Part shown: in pieces, positions 10,435 through 20,525 of the stretch
How the letters are laid out: each line of letters begins with the position of its first letter
Position numbering within the stretch: the first letter of the stretch is position 1
Origin: Whitmania pigra
Taxonomy: Eukaryota; Annelida; Clitellata; Hirudinida; Haemopidae
DNA: 64,000 bases
Direction: 5' to 3'
Assembly: GCA_021613335.1 (NCBI GenBank)
Contig: JAJTWR010000479.1
Location: forward strand, 1-64,000
Position numbers and translations under genes: made by a program
Notes under the pieces: generated by a model
What the model saw: only the letters and a program-made list of their open reading frames with translations
What the model was told of the DNA's origin: nothing
The model's database searches: none

Positions 10435-11184
10435 TTAATTATTTGCTTTAATTTTTGGCAAAGGCGGAAGTTTTCTTTTTTCCGGCGGCAGGGCTTTCCA
10501 TCTGTTATAGGCTTCTGCGGTATAAAGTTCATAATTAAACGGACGCTGTGCTTTAACCTCCTCAACCATTGGCCTATACATTGCCATAAAATAATCAAAA
10601 TCTTCCTTTGTACCCTCAAACTTAATTAAAGATTTTACAAAATTTTCATTAAAATTATCCGATATTTCTTGTTGGTAACGTTCTTCTTCTTCCAACTTTT
10701 GAACCTTGGCCTGATTGCGGCGGTAATTGCCATATCCCAGATTTAAACGAATTCCCCCTCTGGATTTATCCATTTCTTCAAGCCTAGCGGGAGCTTTATT
10801 GTCCGGATTGCCCAAATTATTCAAATACGACGAAATTTTTACTCCCGTTATAGCAACCCCTTTTAAAGAAATGGTATCAGGGGTTAGATATACATTTTTT
10901 ATTAAAAGATTTGTAAGATAAATGGTATCTGTTTTATATCCCACATAACTTATCGAAATTAAATCTCCCTTTTTGGCGGCAATTGCATAATGACCTTCTT
11001 GATTGGTAAAAACCAATTTTTTTGTCTCCAGATTAAGCACGCGGGCTCCTCTCAAAATTACGCTCCGCTTTTTATTATCAAAAACGTTTCCGGTAAGTAT
11101 CCCTCTTTGAGCAAATAAACCCGGAGGAAACAATAACAAAAACAGGAATATTATTTTTTTTGACGCATTTAAAGATAAAATCAT
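10435..11184 (-). CDS. Carboxypeptidase-regulatory-like secreted protein
   Basis: About 249 residues when started at the ATG at 11184, which places a signal peptide (MILSLNASKK to GLFAQ) at the N-terminus; an upstream in-frame start at 11250 is less likely. Residues about 28-110 form a transthyretin-like fold of the CarboxypepD_reg-like type (GVFDNKKRSVILRGARVLN-like strand, then GHYAIAAKKGDLISISYVGY). The C-terminal half is charged and ends LPPLPKIKANN. It has the same architecture as the protein at 55619-56395, including a C-terminal FDYFMAMYRP / FMTQYRP segment, so the two are distant paralogues. Exact function unknown; such domains are common on Bacteroidota envelope proteins. Confidence 0.75.
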   Translation of the reverse strand: MILSLNASKKIIFLFLLLFPPGLFAQRGILTGNVFDNKKRSVILRGARVLNLETKKLVFTNQEGHYAIAAKKGDLISISYVGYKTDTIYLTNLLIKNVYLTPDTISLKGVAITGVKISSYLNNLGNPDNKAPARLEEMDKSRGGIRLNLGYGNYRRNQAKVQKLEEEERYQQEISDNFNENFVKSLIKFEGTKEDFDYFMAMYRPMVEEVKAQRPFNYELYTAEAYNRWKALPPEKRKLPPLPKIKANN

Positions 11185-11361
11185 AACAACGTTGCGGTTT
11201 AATTTAGCAATTCTATTTAAAAAATAGTTTTTAATCAAAAAACGGCGCAATATTTTTTAGTTCTTAATCTTTTTTATCCTACAATTGTCTCTGTAAAGTC
11301 ATTTTCATGCGCCTGCATGGTCTTTGATAAAAGATTTTGCAAACCCCTAAAGAGCCTTAAC

Positions 11362-11718
11362 TTAAACGGTCATTTTAATTTTATCCTGATATTCTTTTTG
11401 ATCAAACCCTATAAGAACGTTTTGCCATTGCGCTCTAAAATCGGGCGTTTTATGGAACCGGTATTTTTCAGCAAATAAGTAATTGCTTTTTCTTCAGAAC
11501 ATATTTCGGTTTTTTCTTCCGACGAAAGTTTTTTAAAAGTTAAACCGGCTCTGTTTACACTTTTTCCCAACCAAAAGCGCTAAACCATTTTTTCAGCAAT
11601 TGGGCAGAAACCCCTTTCTTTTTAAAATCATGAAATTGGAAATCAATTTTTTGAGCCTTTAACCAAATTTGCGCTTTTTTAACCGTGTGTTGCAGTTAGG
11701 TATTCCATATAAAATCAT
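11362..11718 (-). pseudogene. ArsC/Spx-type reductase, three indels
   Basis: Thioredoxin-fold protein of the ArsC/Spx/YffB family. The start YGIPNCNT carries the family's cysteine; a +2 insertion follows at once (ACACAC for ACAC, about 11685). A missing T after GWEKV and a missing G after NGKT make two more breaks. Correcting the three gives 118 residues, the family length, with KKWFSAFGWEKV, KNTGSIKRPIL and a C-terminal KIKMTV. Apart from the indels there are no nonsense codons, so inactivation is recent or the sequence is faulty. No product could be made as read. Confidence 0.8.
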
Positions 11719-11740
11719 AGCAAGCCAAAATACTGTTTAA

Positions 11741-11964
11741 TTATGAAGTAAAACGCTTGTTTTGCGTTTTCTTTACTTTCAACTTATAATCGTGGAGAGA
11801 ATTGTTTTTTTCCATTTTTAAAATGGAGAAATTTCTTCCCGTCTCAAAATCTTTTAATTTGTCAATTAGTTTGTGATTGCCAATTTTTTACCAAACTTTT
11901 TCTTGGTTTTCCGTAGAAAAATAAAGCCGACGGGGGCGGTTTGCAATTGCTTGAAATTAAAAAA
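11741..11964 (-). other. Coding-like remnant between pth and arsC
   Basis: Minus-strand translation shows an interrupted stretch (RLYFSTENQEKVW, stop, KIGNHKLIDKLKDFETG) running into a 24-codon ATG ORF (MEKNNSLHDYKLKVKKTQ..., 11815 to 11741). It could be a decayed short gene or a very small basic protein. I do not recognise a family. Confidence 0.3.
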
Positions 11965-12524
11965 TCATTTGTTGTAAAGAGTCATGGGTTGCGCAGGGCC
12001 AATGGCAACAAAACTTTTAATCATGGTTACTGCTTTGTTAATTAATTCGGGCAGTTCTTTTTGTTCGTGTTTATCAAAAAGTTCTAAAACATAATTAGCC
12101 TGAAACCTTTTCTAAAATTATCGCCGATTCCAAAACGCAACCGCGCGTAATTCTGTCCGCCACAAATTTCTTCAATACTTTTCAGTCCGTTATGGCCGGC
12201 GTTGCCTCCTTGTAGCTTCATGCGTAATTACCAAACGGAAGCGCTAAATCATCCACAATAACCAGTACGTTTTCAGGTGGCATTTTTAGTTTTTTCATCC
12301 AGTAATTTACTGCCTACGCTTCTTAAATTCATGTAGGTGGTAGGTTTAATAACATGCAGTTTTTTGTCTTTAAAGCTAATTTGGGCATAATAAGCTAATT
12401 TGGAAAGGTTAAAATTGCCTTCCAAATCTGTTACCAGTTTATCAACGATGTTAAATCCAATGTTGTGTCGGGTATCGGCATACTCGGGGCCAATATTTCC
12501 CAAACCAACGATAAGGTATTTCAT
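11965..12524 (-). pseudogene. pth: Peptidyl-tRNA hydrolase, several frameshifts
   Basis: Normally an essential enzyme that recycles peptidyl-tRNA dropped from ribosomes. Start MKYLIVGLGNIGPEYADTRH carries the catalytic histidine of the TRHNIGF motif, and KPTTYMN is intact. Three indels then alternate the frame: a net +1 just after TTYMNL, a missing A after LALPFG, and a missing T after NFRKG. Joined, the protein is about 186 residues and includes the family landmarks [17 protein letters not shown] and RLRFGIGD. The multiple indels make slippage rescue implausible. Either the sequence is wrong here or another copy exists elsewhere. In related genomes pth lies next to rplY and prs, as it does here. 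Confidence 0.88.
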
Positions 12525-12741
12525 GGCCTCAAATATAGAATAAAGTTGCGCGTAATTATTGCTTTGAAAACGGCTCGTCTTTCGGCTTATGTTAAAGTAG
12601 TAAAAACTAACTTGTCGCATTTGCATGCGATCTTGCTTAAAGGCAAAGGAAGGATGCCATATCATTTGAAACAGGCAAGCCATATCGAAAATTTATTTTA
12701 GATGACTTCTCTAAAACCGTTAATTTTCTAAAAAAGAAAGC

Positions 12742-12772
12742 AAAAAATGACGCAGAATCTGCGTCATTTTTT
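12742..12772 (-). terminator. Strong terminator after rplY
   Basis: A 15-bp perfect inverted repeat: AAAAAATGACGCAGA (12742-12756) and its complement (12758-12772). It has T runs on both strands, so it may act in both directions. It lies 16 bases after the rplY stop. Confidence 0.85.
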
Positions 12773-12787
12773 TACCATAATTAAAAC

Positions 12788-13368
12788 TTAACCGACGCCT
12801 TTTGTCGCGCTTTCTGCTTGTTTTAAAGCCCTTGACATGCTTACAGATACAATGGTATCTTCGGGAATGTTAGTTACCAGATAATCTTTAGGTTGCAAAT
12901 CTCCTACACGGAACAGGTTACCAACTTCTAATTTCTCAATGCTTATTTCAATTACCTGAGGCATATTTTTAGGCAATGCTTTAACCCGCAGCTTACGTAA
13001 TTTCTGTACCAATTTACCTCCCATTTTAACCCCCGGAGAAGTTCCTGTTAATTTAACCGGTATTTCCATCAGGATTTCTTTGTCGTCAAACAACTCCAAA
13101 AAATCCACGTGTAATAATTGATCGGTAAGCGGGTGAAACTGCGTATCTTTAATAATAGCTTTCGTTTTTTGGTCTCCAATGGTAATTTCTAAAAAGTTAG
13201 CCTCCGGGGTGTAAATAGCTTGGTTCAAATCGGTTCTTTTTACCGAAAAATGAATCTGGTTTTTTCCTCATACAACACCGCCGGAACTTTACCTTCATAA
13301 CGAAGTCCTTTGGCGTCGCGTTTCCCTACGTTCTCTCTTGGAGAACCGCTAATAGCGATAGTTTTCAT
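12788..13368 (-). pseudogene. rplY: 50S ribosomal protein L25/CTC, one frameshift
   Basis: 5S rRNA-binding protein of the long CTC type. The start is the ATG at 13368 (MKTIAISGSPRENVGKRDAK). The frame breaks after about 38 residues at a run of six A (minus strand, about 13260); seven would restore it and give 193 residues. The remainder (NFLEITIGDQKTKAII, HVDFLEL, GVKMGGKLVQKLRKLRV) is well conserved. Because the defect is a single base in a homopolymer, sequencing error or transcriptional slippage could both restore a product. L25 is not essential in most bacteria. Lies between prs and pth; the run of A is short for efficient slippage. Confidence 0.88.
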
Positions 13369-13460
13369 GTTATTTATTTTTTAAATTTGTTTTTTTCTTG
13401 TTTTAGGCTAAGCGACTTTCGGGCAATTTGCCTATGGGTTTTTCAGTATTTGGTCTCTGT

Positions 13461-14403
13461 TTAAACTTTGAATAAATCACTAATCGACCCGTGTTCGTTT
13501 ACATGAGCTATTGCTTTTGCAAACAAAGATGCCGTGCTTAAAACTTTAATTTTATTACTCGGTTGTTTCAACGGAATGGTATCTGTTACAATAAGTTCGG
13601 TTAATACAGAATTTTGAATAGTTTCATGCGCCCTGCCCGATAAAACCGGATGCGTACAAACAGCTCTAACGCTTTTTGCGCCGTTATCCATAATCAAGGC
13701 TGCCGCTTTGGCTAAAGTGCCTGCCGTATCGCAAATATCATCAATCAACACAATATCTTGTTTGCGGACATCTCCAATAATAGACATTGATTCTATCTCA
13801 TTGGCGCGCTTTCTTCTTTTATCGCAAATAACCACTTCTGCATTAAAAAATTTAGCAAAAGTACGAGCCCTGTACGAACCGCCCATATCCGGCGAGGCAA
13901 TAACAAGATTTTCCAAACCCAAACTCTTAATATAAGGCACAAATATACACAGCGCCATCCAAATGGTCTACCGGAATATCAAAAAAAGCCTGAATTTGCG
14001 CCGCATGCAAATCCATTGTCATAATACGGTGAATGCCCGCAGCTTTTAACAAATTGGCAACCAATTTTGCGCCAATGGCAACGCGGGGTTTATCCTTTCT
14101 GTCTTGGCGAGCCATTCCATAGTAAGGAATTACGGCAGTAATATAATGCGCCGACGCTTTTTTTGCCGCATCTATCATTAAAAGAAGCTCAATAAGATTA
14201 TCGTTTGGCTGGCAGGTAGATTGAACAAGAAATAAATCGCAACCCCTTACCGTTTCATTGTAAGAGGGTTGTATTTCCCCGTCGCTAAATTTGCTTATTG
14301 TAACATTACCTAACCGCTTGCCGTAAATTTCGGCAATTTTCTGCGCTAAATCTTTACTGGCATTACCGGCAAAAATCTTAACCGGATTAAACTGCAATGG
14401 CAT
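13461..14403 (-). pseudogene. prs: Ribose-phosphate pyrophosphokinase, one frameshift
   Basis: Makes PRPP from ribose 5-phosphate and ATP for nucleotide, His and Trp synthesis; normally essential. The N-terminal half has ARQDRKDKPRVAIGAK and MTMDLHAAQIQAFFDIP. The C-terminal half has ASPDMGGSYRARTFAKFF and the PRPP loop VLIDDICDTAGTL. The frame changes at about 13940-13955, where GCTGTGTATATTTGTG separates DHLDGA from VPYIKSLG. The net shift is +1 (or +4), and correction gives 313 residues, exactly the family size. The broken site is rich in GT and AT dinucleotides. tRNA-Gln lies directly upstream and may be co-transcribed. If the break is real the cell needs another prs. Confidence 0.92.
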
Positions 14404-14471
14404 GATTTGGGCTAATCAATGTTGTAAATAAAAAAGGATTGTGCAAAACTCGCAATCCGAAAATTTTTTTG

Positions 14472-14542
14472 TTGTCCGACCTGGATTCGAACCAAGACAA
14501 ACGGTACCAAAAACCGTTGTACTACCTTTATACTATCGGACA
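14472..14542 (-). tRNA. tRNA-Gln (anticodon TTG)
   Basis: 71 bases on the minus strand. A perfect 7-bp acceptor stem (TGTCCGA with TCGGACA), anticodon stem ACGGT/ACCGT around the loop TTTTGGT giving anticodon TTG, and a T arm with GGTTCGAATCC. The discriminator is A; CCA is not encoded. It lies 69 bases upstream of prs and has its own promoter at 14578-14608. Confidence 0.95.
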
Positions 14543-14577
14543 ATCATTCCCGAAACTTCAAATTTCGAAACGAAATG

Positions 14578-14608
14578 CAAATGTATGCACTTTTTTTAGT
14601 TCTACAAA
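14578..14608 (-). promoter_or_regulatory. Promoter of tRNA-Gln (and probably prs)
   Basis: Minus-strand TTTG (complement of 14605-14608), 19 bases, then TACATTTG (complement of 14578-14585). Both elements match the Bacteroidota consensus exactly. It ends 35 bases before the tRNA. Confidence 0.75.
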
Positions 14609-14755
14609 CCTATTTTTATTAAATAAATAAATTTTACCATAGCCAATAGTTAAGGTTAAATTTTGTTAAAAGCTTTTTATCTTTAGCTCGAGATTTAAAT
14701 CAATTTATTTAATTTGCCAACTTTTATTCAACTCACAATATAATTTCATTTATAA

Positions 14756-17700
14756 ATGAATTACTCTAAAATAAACAACCTTGTCGGCTGGACTTGTTTT
14801 TTGATAGCTACCGCAACCTATGTGCTCACTTTAGAACCTTCGGCTAGTTTTTGGGACTGTGGCGAGTTTATTTCTTCAGCTTTTAAAATGCAAATTGTAC
14901 ATCAACCGGGCGCGCCTTTGTTTTTAATGATTGAACGCCTATTTTCCATTTTGGCATTTGGCGATGTTACCAAAATTGCTTATTGGATGAATTTTGGTTC
15001 GGCCGTAGCCAGCGGCGCTACTATTCTGTTTTTATTTTGGACTATTACCGCCCTAGCCAAAAAAGCCTTGCTAAAACAGGGCGAAGAAATGAGCAAAACA
15101 AACCTGATAACCATTATGGGAGCAGGCGCGGTAGGAGCTTTGGCTTATACGTTTTCTGATAGTTTTTGGTTTTCGGCGGTAGAAACCGAGGTTTACGCCC
15201 TTTCATCGTTATTTACGGCGATTGTTTTTTGGGCTATTTTAAAATGGGATGCCGTTGCCGACCGGCCCCGGGCTGACCGGTGGTTGCTGTTTATTGCCTA
15301 TACCATGGGTTTATCTATCGGTATACACCTGCTAAATTTGCTAACCATTCCTGCCATTGCCTTAGTTTATTACTTTAGAAAAACCAAAAAACCTACCTCT
15401 GTAGGGGTTTTAAAAGCATTAGGCATTGGCATTCTTATTTTAGCTTTTATCCAATACGGCATTATTCAATACATGATTAAAATAGGAGCCTATTTCGATT
15501 TGTTTTTTGTGAACACCTTAGGATTGCCTTTTAATTCGGGTGTTTTATGTTTTACCCTCATGGTAATTGCTGCGCTTACTTGGGGCATTTTATATTCCAT
15601 TAAAAAACGCAAAGCGATTTTAAATTTAGCCCTATTATCAACCGCCTTGGTTATTTTTGGTTATGGTTCGTTTGCCATGATTTTTATTCGGGCACAAGCC
15701 AAACCCAATTTAAACAACAGCGATCCTGATAATCCCTTCTCTTTTTTAAGCTATTTAAACCGCGAACAATATGGCGACAGGCCTTTAATTTTTGGGCCAA
15801 ACTATAATAGTATTCCTAAATATAAAGATGACGGAAGCGCGCCCATTTATAAAGAAACCGGCAAAATGTATCGCAAGGGCGAAAAAAAATACGAAGTTTC
15901 AGGAACAAAAACTGAACGGGTGTATGGCCAAAACGAGAATTTCCCCGATAGTATCAAACAATACCAGCATACTGTTTTCTTCCCGCGCATGTATAGCAAC
16001 GATAATCCCGACCATATTAAATATTATAAAGAAATGACCGGGTTAGACGATGCCAAATTTCCTACTTTTTTTGATAATCTGTCTTTCTTTTTTCGTTATC
16101 AGATGGGGTTAATGTATACCCGTTATTTTATGTGGAACTTTGTTGGCCGTCAAAATGACGAACAAGGACAGGGAAGTTATTATGAAGGACGCTCTTTAAG
16201 CGGTATTAAACCCATAGACGCGCTAAATCTTGGCGACCAAAGTCGTTTACCTCCTTCCATAAAAGAGAGCGCGGCTTACAACCGGTTTTTCTTTTTGCCT
16301 TTGCTATTAGGCATTTTAGGCGCATTATGGCATCTGTTCCGTAAACCTGAAGATGCCGGAATTGTTGGCCTTTTGTTTTTCTTTACCGGTATTGCCATTG
16401 TACTTTATTTAAATCAAAAACCTCTAGAACCTCGCGAGCGCGATTATGCTTACGTAGGCTCGTTTTATGCTTTTGCGATTTGGATTGGCTTTGGGGTATT
16501 GGCTATAAAAGAAAGGCTTTCCCGAAAAATAAATCCTAAAAATGCGGCCATTGTTGCAACAGGATTATCTTTATTATGTGCGCCGGCGTTAATGGCTTGC
16601 CAAGGATGGGATGATCATGACCGTTCTACCAAAACCATGACCCGAGATATTGCAATTAATTACTTACAGTCTTGCGCGCCAAACGCTATTTTATTTACCT
16701 ATGGAGATAATGATACTTATCCTTTATGGTATGTGCAAGAGGTTGAAAATATACGTCCTGATATCCGATTGGTAAACTTAAGTTTGTTTGATACCGATTG
16801 GTACATTGACGGCATGCGAAAAAAAGCCAATCAATCCGCTCCTTTGCCAATTACCATGAAACCTGCTCAATATGTTTCCGGGGTACGCGATTTAATGTAT
16901 TATAACGACTATAAGCTGCACGGCCCGGTAGAATTGCAACAAATTGTCGATATTTTATTATCAGATGATAAAGATGATCAGGTAGAACTGAGCGACGGTT
17001 CTTATGCCAATTTTATTCCTACCAAAAACTTTAAGCTAACGGTAAACCCGCAAGACGTGGAAAGTACCCAAACGCTTAGCCCCGGGCAAATGGCAAACAT
17101 AGCGCCGGCATTAGAATGGAAATACAACAAAAACTACGTTACCAAAGGAGGCTTGGCCATGTTCGATATCTTGGTTCACAACAATTGGAAACGCCCTGTT
17201 TATTTTTCCAGCACCGTACCTAACGAACAATTTAACGGCTTAGATAATTATTTGTTTAACGAGGGATTAGCCTTGCGTTTATTACCTATGAAAACAGATA
17301 CCGCAGGGGGCGAGAGGGAAGACAGAAACATTAATTTACAACCCATGTACGAACATGTGATGAATAAGTTTAAATGGGGCAATATTAAAAACGCCCGATA
17401 CTTGGATCCACAATCTGCCGACGACGTTTCTATTTTTAACAACATCTTTAACACTTTAACAAGCGGCCTAATTAAAGCCGGTCGTTTAGATGACGCCAAA
17501 AAAGTAATGGCTAAATACGATGAGGTAATGCCAAGCAAAATTTATGGCATACGTAATACAATGTCTGTACCGGAAATGGCCGATAACCTTTATACCCTTG
17601 GCCAAACAGCCAAAGCCAATGCCTTAATTAAAAAATATGCGGAATATATTCGAAAAGAGATTACCTATTTGGGCGATGTTACCCGTAGTAAAAAACAGTT

Positions 17701-17887
17701 GGTTGGAGACAGAAACATTCAAATAAGTTTATTTTATGCATTACCGCGCATGTCAAAAACAGCTGAAAAACATCGCCAAAAAGCGCTTGCAAAAGAACTG
17801 GCCGATGAGCTTAAAAATTTATTTGAGAGCGGAGGCTTTGAAGTTTATATGGGCAAACTTCCTCCCGATTTTATAAATCAGTTATAA
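14756..17887 (+). CDS. DUF2723 polytopic membrane protein
   Basis: 1043 residues, intact. The first 600 residues hold about ten to twelve transmembrane helices. The DUF2723 signature is near the N-terminus (LEPSASFWDCGEFISSAFKM then HQPGAPLF). A large soluble C-terminal half follows from about residue 610 and includes FTYGDNDTYPLWYVQEVENI and a TPR-like end (residues 910-1040). The fold of the membrane part is related to GT-C glycosyltransferases, so transfer of a sugar from a lipid donor is a reasonable guess, but no substrate is known to me. Single gene transcribed divergently from tRNA-Gln-prs and ending at a strong two-way terminator. Confidence 0.9.
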   Translation: MNYSKINNLVGWTCFLIATATYVLTLEPSASFWDCGEFISSAFKMQIVHQPGAPLFLMIERLFSILAFGDVTKIAYWMNFGSAVASGATILFLFWTITALAKKALLKQGEEMSKTNLITIMGAGAVGALAYTFSDSFWFSAVETEVYALSSLFTAIVFWAILKWDAVADRPRADRWLLFIAYTMGLSIGIHLLNLLTIPAIALVYYFRKTKKPTSVGVLKALGIGILILAFIQYGIIQYMIKIGAYFDLFFVNTLGLPFNSGVLCFTLMVIAALTWGILYSIKKRKAILNLALLSTALVIFGYGSFAMIFIRAQAKPNLNNSDPDNPFSFLSYLNREQYGDRPLIFGPNYNSIPKYKDDGSAPIYKETGKMYRKGEKKYEVSGTKTERVYGQNENFPDSIKQYQHTVFFPRMYSNDNPDHIKYYKEMTGLDDAKFPTFFDNLSFFFRYQMGLMYTRYFMWNFVGRQNDEQGQGSYYEGRSLSGIKPIDALNLGDQSRLPPSIKESAAYNRFFFLPLLLGILGALWHLFRKPEDAGIVGLLFFFTGIAIVLYLNQKPLEPRERDYAYVGSFYAFAIWIGFGVLAIKERLSRKINPKNAAIVATGLSLLCAPALMACQGWDDHDRSTKTMTRDIAINYLQSCAPNAILFTYGDNDTYPLWYVQEVENIRPDIRLVNLSLFDTDWYIDGMRKKANQSAPLPITMKPAQYVSGVRDLMYYNDYKLHGPVELQQIVDILLSDDKDDQVELSDGSYANFIPTKNFKLTVNPQDVESTQTLSPGQMANIAPALEWKYNKNYVTKGGLAMFDILVHNNWKRPVYFSSTVPNEQFNGLDNYLFNEGLALRLLPMKTDTAGGEREDRNINLQPMYEHVMNKFKWGNIKNARYLDPQSADDVSIFNNIFNTLTSGLIKAGRLDDAKKVMAKYDEVMPSKIYGIRNTMSVPEMADNLYTLGQTAKANALIKKYAEYIRKEITYLGDVTRSKKQLVGDRNIQISLFYALPRMSKTAEKHRQKALAKELADELKNLFESGGFEVYMGKLPPDFINQL

Positions 17888-17890
17888 TAA

Positions 17891-17926
17891 AAAAAATGCC
17901 GGACTGAAAACAGGTCGGCATTTTTT
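17891..17926. terminator. Bidirectional terminator between DUF2723 gene and accA
   Basis: Perfect 11-bp arms AAAAAATGCCG (17891-17901) and CGGCATTTTTT (17916-17926) with a 14-base loop. Both neighbouring genes converge on it and each meets a T run. Confidence 0.85.
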
Positions 17927-17956
17927 GTTAAACTGCATAAAACAATTACTATTTTA

Positions 17957-18919
17957 TTATTCCTGCACTACTCCCATTGAACAAAACTTATCAATACGGG
18001 CTGCTATTAGTTTATCTAAATTTGTTTTTTTCAATTCTTTTAAATCCTTAATTATTTGCTCTTTAAGAGTATCCGCCATTTCCTTTGGATTTTGATGAGC
18101 GCCGCCAAGAGGTTCTTTAACAATACCGTCAATCAGTTTATTGTTAAACATATCTTCAGAGGTAAGTTTTAAACACGCTGCGGCTTTTTCTTTAAAATCC
18201 CAACTACGCCATAAAATAGACGAACAGGATTCGGGAGAAATAACCGAATACCAGGTGTGCTCCAGCATGTAAACTTTATCGCCAATACCTATGCCCAAAG
18301 CTCCGCCGCTTGCGCCCTCCCCCACCACAAAACAAATAATTGGCGTCCGCAATACCGACATCTCCAATAAATTTCTGGCAATAGCCTCTCCCTGCCCCCG
18401 TTCTTCGGCTTCTAAACCCGGATAAGCGCCCATTGTATCAATAAACGTTATAACAGGTTTATTAAATTTTTCAGCCATACGCATTAAACGTAAAGCCTTG
18501 CGGTAACCTTCCGGATTAGCCATCCCAAAATTGCGATACTGCCGCTCTTTAGTATTTTTTCCTTTTTGATGACCAATTATCATCGCCGTTTGCCCGTTAA
18601 TAGAAGCCAAACCGCCTACGATAGCTTTATCGTCTCTAACTGTTCTATCGCCATGAAGTTCGATAAAATCATCACAAATCAAGTTGATATAATCAAAAGT
18701 TTGCGGACGCTCGGCATGGCGCGACATTTGTACTTTTTGCCAGCCTGTTAAATTGCTGTAAAGGTTTTTACTTATTTCTTCTGCTTTGAGATTTAGCGTA
18801 TCCAGCGTTGCGTTCATGTCTACCTTGGTTTTTTCGGCAACTTGTTTTACTTTTTCAATCTGCTGATATAAATCAGCCAAAGGTTTTTCAAAATCGAACG
18901 TTGTTTTTAATTTTTCCAT
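17957..18919 (-). CDS. accA: Acetyl-CoA carboxylase carboxyltransferase alpha
   Basis: Alpha half of the carboxyltransferase that makes malonyl-CoA, the first step of fatty acid synthesis. 320 residues from the ATG at 18919 ([17 protein letters not shown]); an in-frame ATG at 18973 adds an unlikely leader. Typical AccA sequences: [25 protein letters not shown] segment, [39 protein letters not shown] and the oxyanion region [15 protein letters not shown]. Single gene converging with the DUF2723 gene. Intact, in contrast to many neighbours. Confidence 0.96.
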   Translation of the reverse strand: MEKLKTTFDFEKPLADLYQQIEKVKQVAEKTKVDMNATLDTLNLKAEEISKNLYSNLTGWQKVQMSRHAERPQTFDYINLICDDFIELHGDRTVRDDKAIVGGLASINGQTAMIIGHQKGKNTKERQYRNFGMANPEGYRKALRLMRMAEKFNKPVITFIDTMGAYPGLEAEERGQGEAIARNLLEMSVLRTPIICFVVGEGASGGALGIGIGDKVYMLEHTWYSVISPESCSSILWRSWDFKEKAAACLKLTSEDMFNNKLIDGIVKEPLGGAHQNPKEMADTLKEQIIKDLKELKKTNLDKLIAARIDKFCSMGVVQE

Positions 18920-19287
18920 AAAATTTGGATTGTAAAAATAAAAATTTCTCCCTAAATGCAACACATTAATCAACCGTCATTTTACCAAATAAACAACCTT
19001 TAACCCTTGCTATTTTATGGTTGTTTACATAACTGAAAACAATTCTAATAATAACAGCTAATACATCGTATTATTATCAAGCCTGCATGAAAAAACTTGC
19101 CGGCTTTTACTATTTAAACCATTATTGCTTGCCAAATTTGGTTATTCTCTTTATAATTTCTTTTTCAAATTTAATGAATAATTGCGCTTTTATTTTTTGA
19201 GCGCAATTTGTTTTCCAAAAGGAATATTTTTAGTTTTTAAAGACGTTTACACAAGTTTTCCGCGAGGTTTTTCCGTAAAGATAAAAT
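18920..19287. other. Intergenic region, one weak hairpin
   Basis: 368 bases without a gene. The only structure is a 9-bp inverted repeat AATTGCGCT/AGCGCAATT (19180-19188 and 19200-19208) with an 11-base loop. It lacks a convincing T run on the side of the upstream gene; it may be a poor terminator for the phosphodiesterase gene. Confidence 0.4.
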
Positions 19288-20525
19288 TTATTTCAAAAAA
19301 GGTTTCAATACCGATTTTCGTCCATCAATTTTATGCTTGTAAGAAAGGCCCAATATTTCGGTTATAAACGGATAAACATGCACGTTTTCAAAATGGTTAA
19401 GCTTTACTTCTTCTTTAATTTGACTGCCCCAAGCATAAAAAACGGCATACATATCGCTAATTTCCGGAGCATAACCATGCTGGCCAATAGAGGGAGCAAC
19501 GCCGTTAATGCTAAAAACCTTGGGTAGTTTAGGGATTAAAATTATATCTCCAACTCGGTTGCAGTAATCATCTTTTCTGCCAAAATGCCATTGCTTAGGA
19601 ATGCGTTTATGCAAATAAACCCGATAATATTAGTGTCTGATTTTAATGCCAGATAGGTTTTTCTGATATCAACTCCTTCATTTGCATACATCTGAATAAG
19701 GGTTGCTCCCGGAATTATTTTAAATTTTTGCGGGTCTATGGCCTTTGGCAAAGCAAGCGTGTTTTGGTTATCAATTTTAGTCATCCCATGGTCTGAAAGA
19801 AAAACGAAGTTTATAGGCAATTTACTTTCTTTTGCTATTGCCGCTATTTGGCCAACGGCATCGTCAATCATTTTTACCGCGTTTTCGGTTTCTTTGCTCT
19901 CTGGGCCATAAACATGAGCTGTTTGGTCTACCTGAGGAAAGTAAAAAACAATAAAATGCGGGCGTTTATCTTCCGGCAAAGCTAACCAATCTTTCACGGC
20001 ATTATTCGCTTGGCAAGCGGGGTTTATCTCATTATAAGTATAAGAATAGGTCGGTTTAGTTCCGGCAATAGTTGTCTCTGAGCCAGGCCAAAAATATGCC
20101 GCGCTTAGCATTCCTTGTTGCTCAGCCAATACCCAAAGCGGGATTCCTTCATACCAACTAACCGCTGTAGATTTGTTGAATAATGCTTTACGCTGTTTAT
20201 CATAAAAAATGTTAGCTACAATGCCATGATGAGCCGGATAAAGCCCCGTTACAATAGTTAAATGATTTGGAAATGTTAAACTAGGGAAAGATGACAGCAT
20301 ATAATCGGCGCTTACCCCTAAAGTTTTAAAAGCCAACAGATTTTTTGCTTGGTATTTCTCCGCAAAATCATACCGAAAACCATCGGCCGAAATAAGAATT
20401 ACGTAAGGTTTTTGCTGTTGAGCCGCGCTATTTCGCCTATTGCTTACAACATGTTGTAGGGTATCCTGCGCTTTTGCTAAAGAAAAAGCAAATAAGAGAA
20501 TCGCTAATAACCAATTTTTTTTCAT
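19288..20525 (-). pseudogene. Type I phosphodiesterase (ENPP-like), one frameshift
   Basis: Exported alkaline-phosphatase-superfamily phosphodiesterase / nucleotide pyrophosphatase. Signal peptide MKKNWLLAILLFAFSLAKAQ. Metal and catalytic sites visible: SADGFRYD, the nucleophilic threonine in FPSLTFPNH, the DQTAHVYGP segment and SDHGM. The frame breaks at about 19625, where AATATTATCGG replaces AATTATCGG, a +2 duplication of AT. The remaining 104 residues in the next frame contain the last metal-binding histidine (GQHGYAPEISDMYAVFYAWG). Correction gives 411 residues, the usual size. As read, the product would lack that histidine and probably be inactive. Confidence 0.88.

Noticed and set aside
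12465..12701. 78-codon plus-strand ORF antisense to the pth start
   Set aside because: Its first part is antisense to pth; the tail is short and without features.
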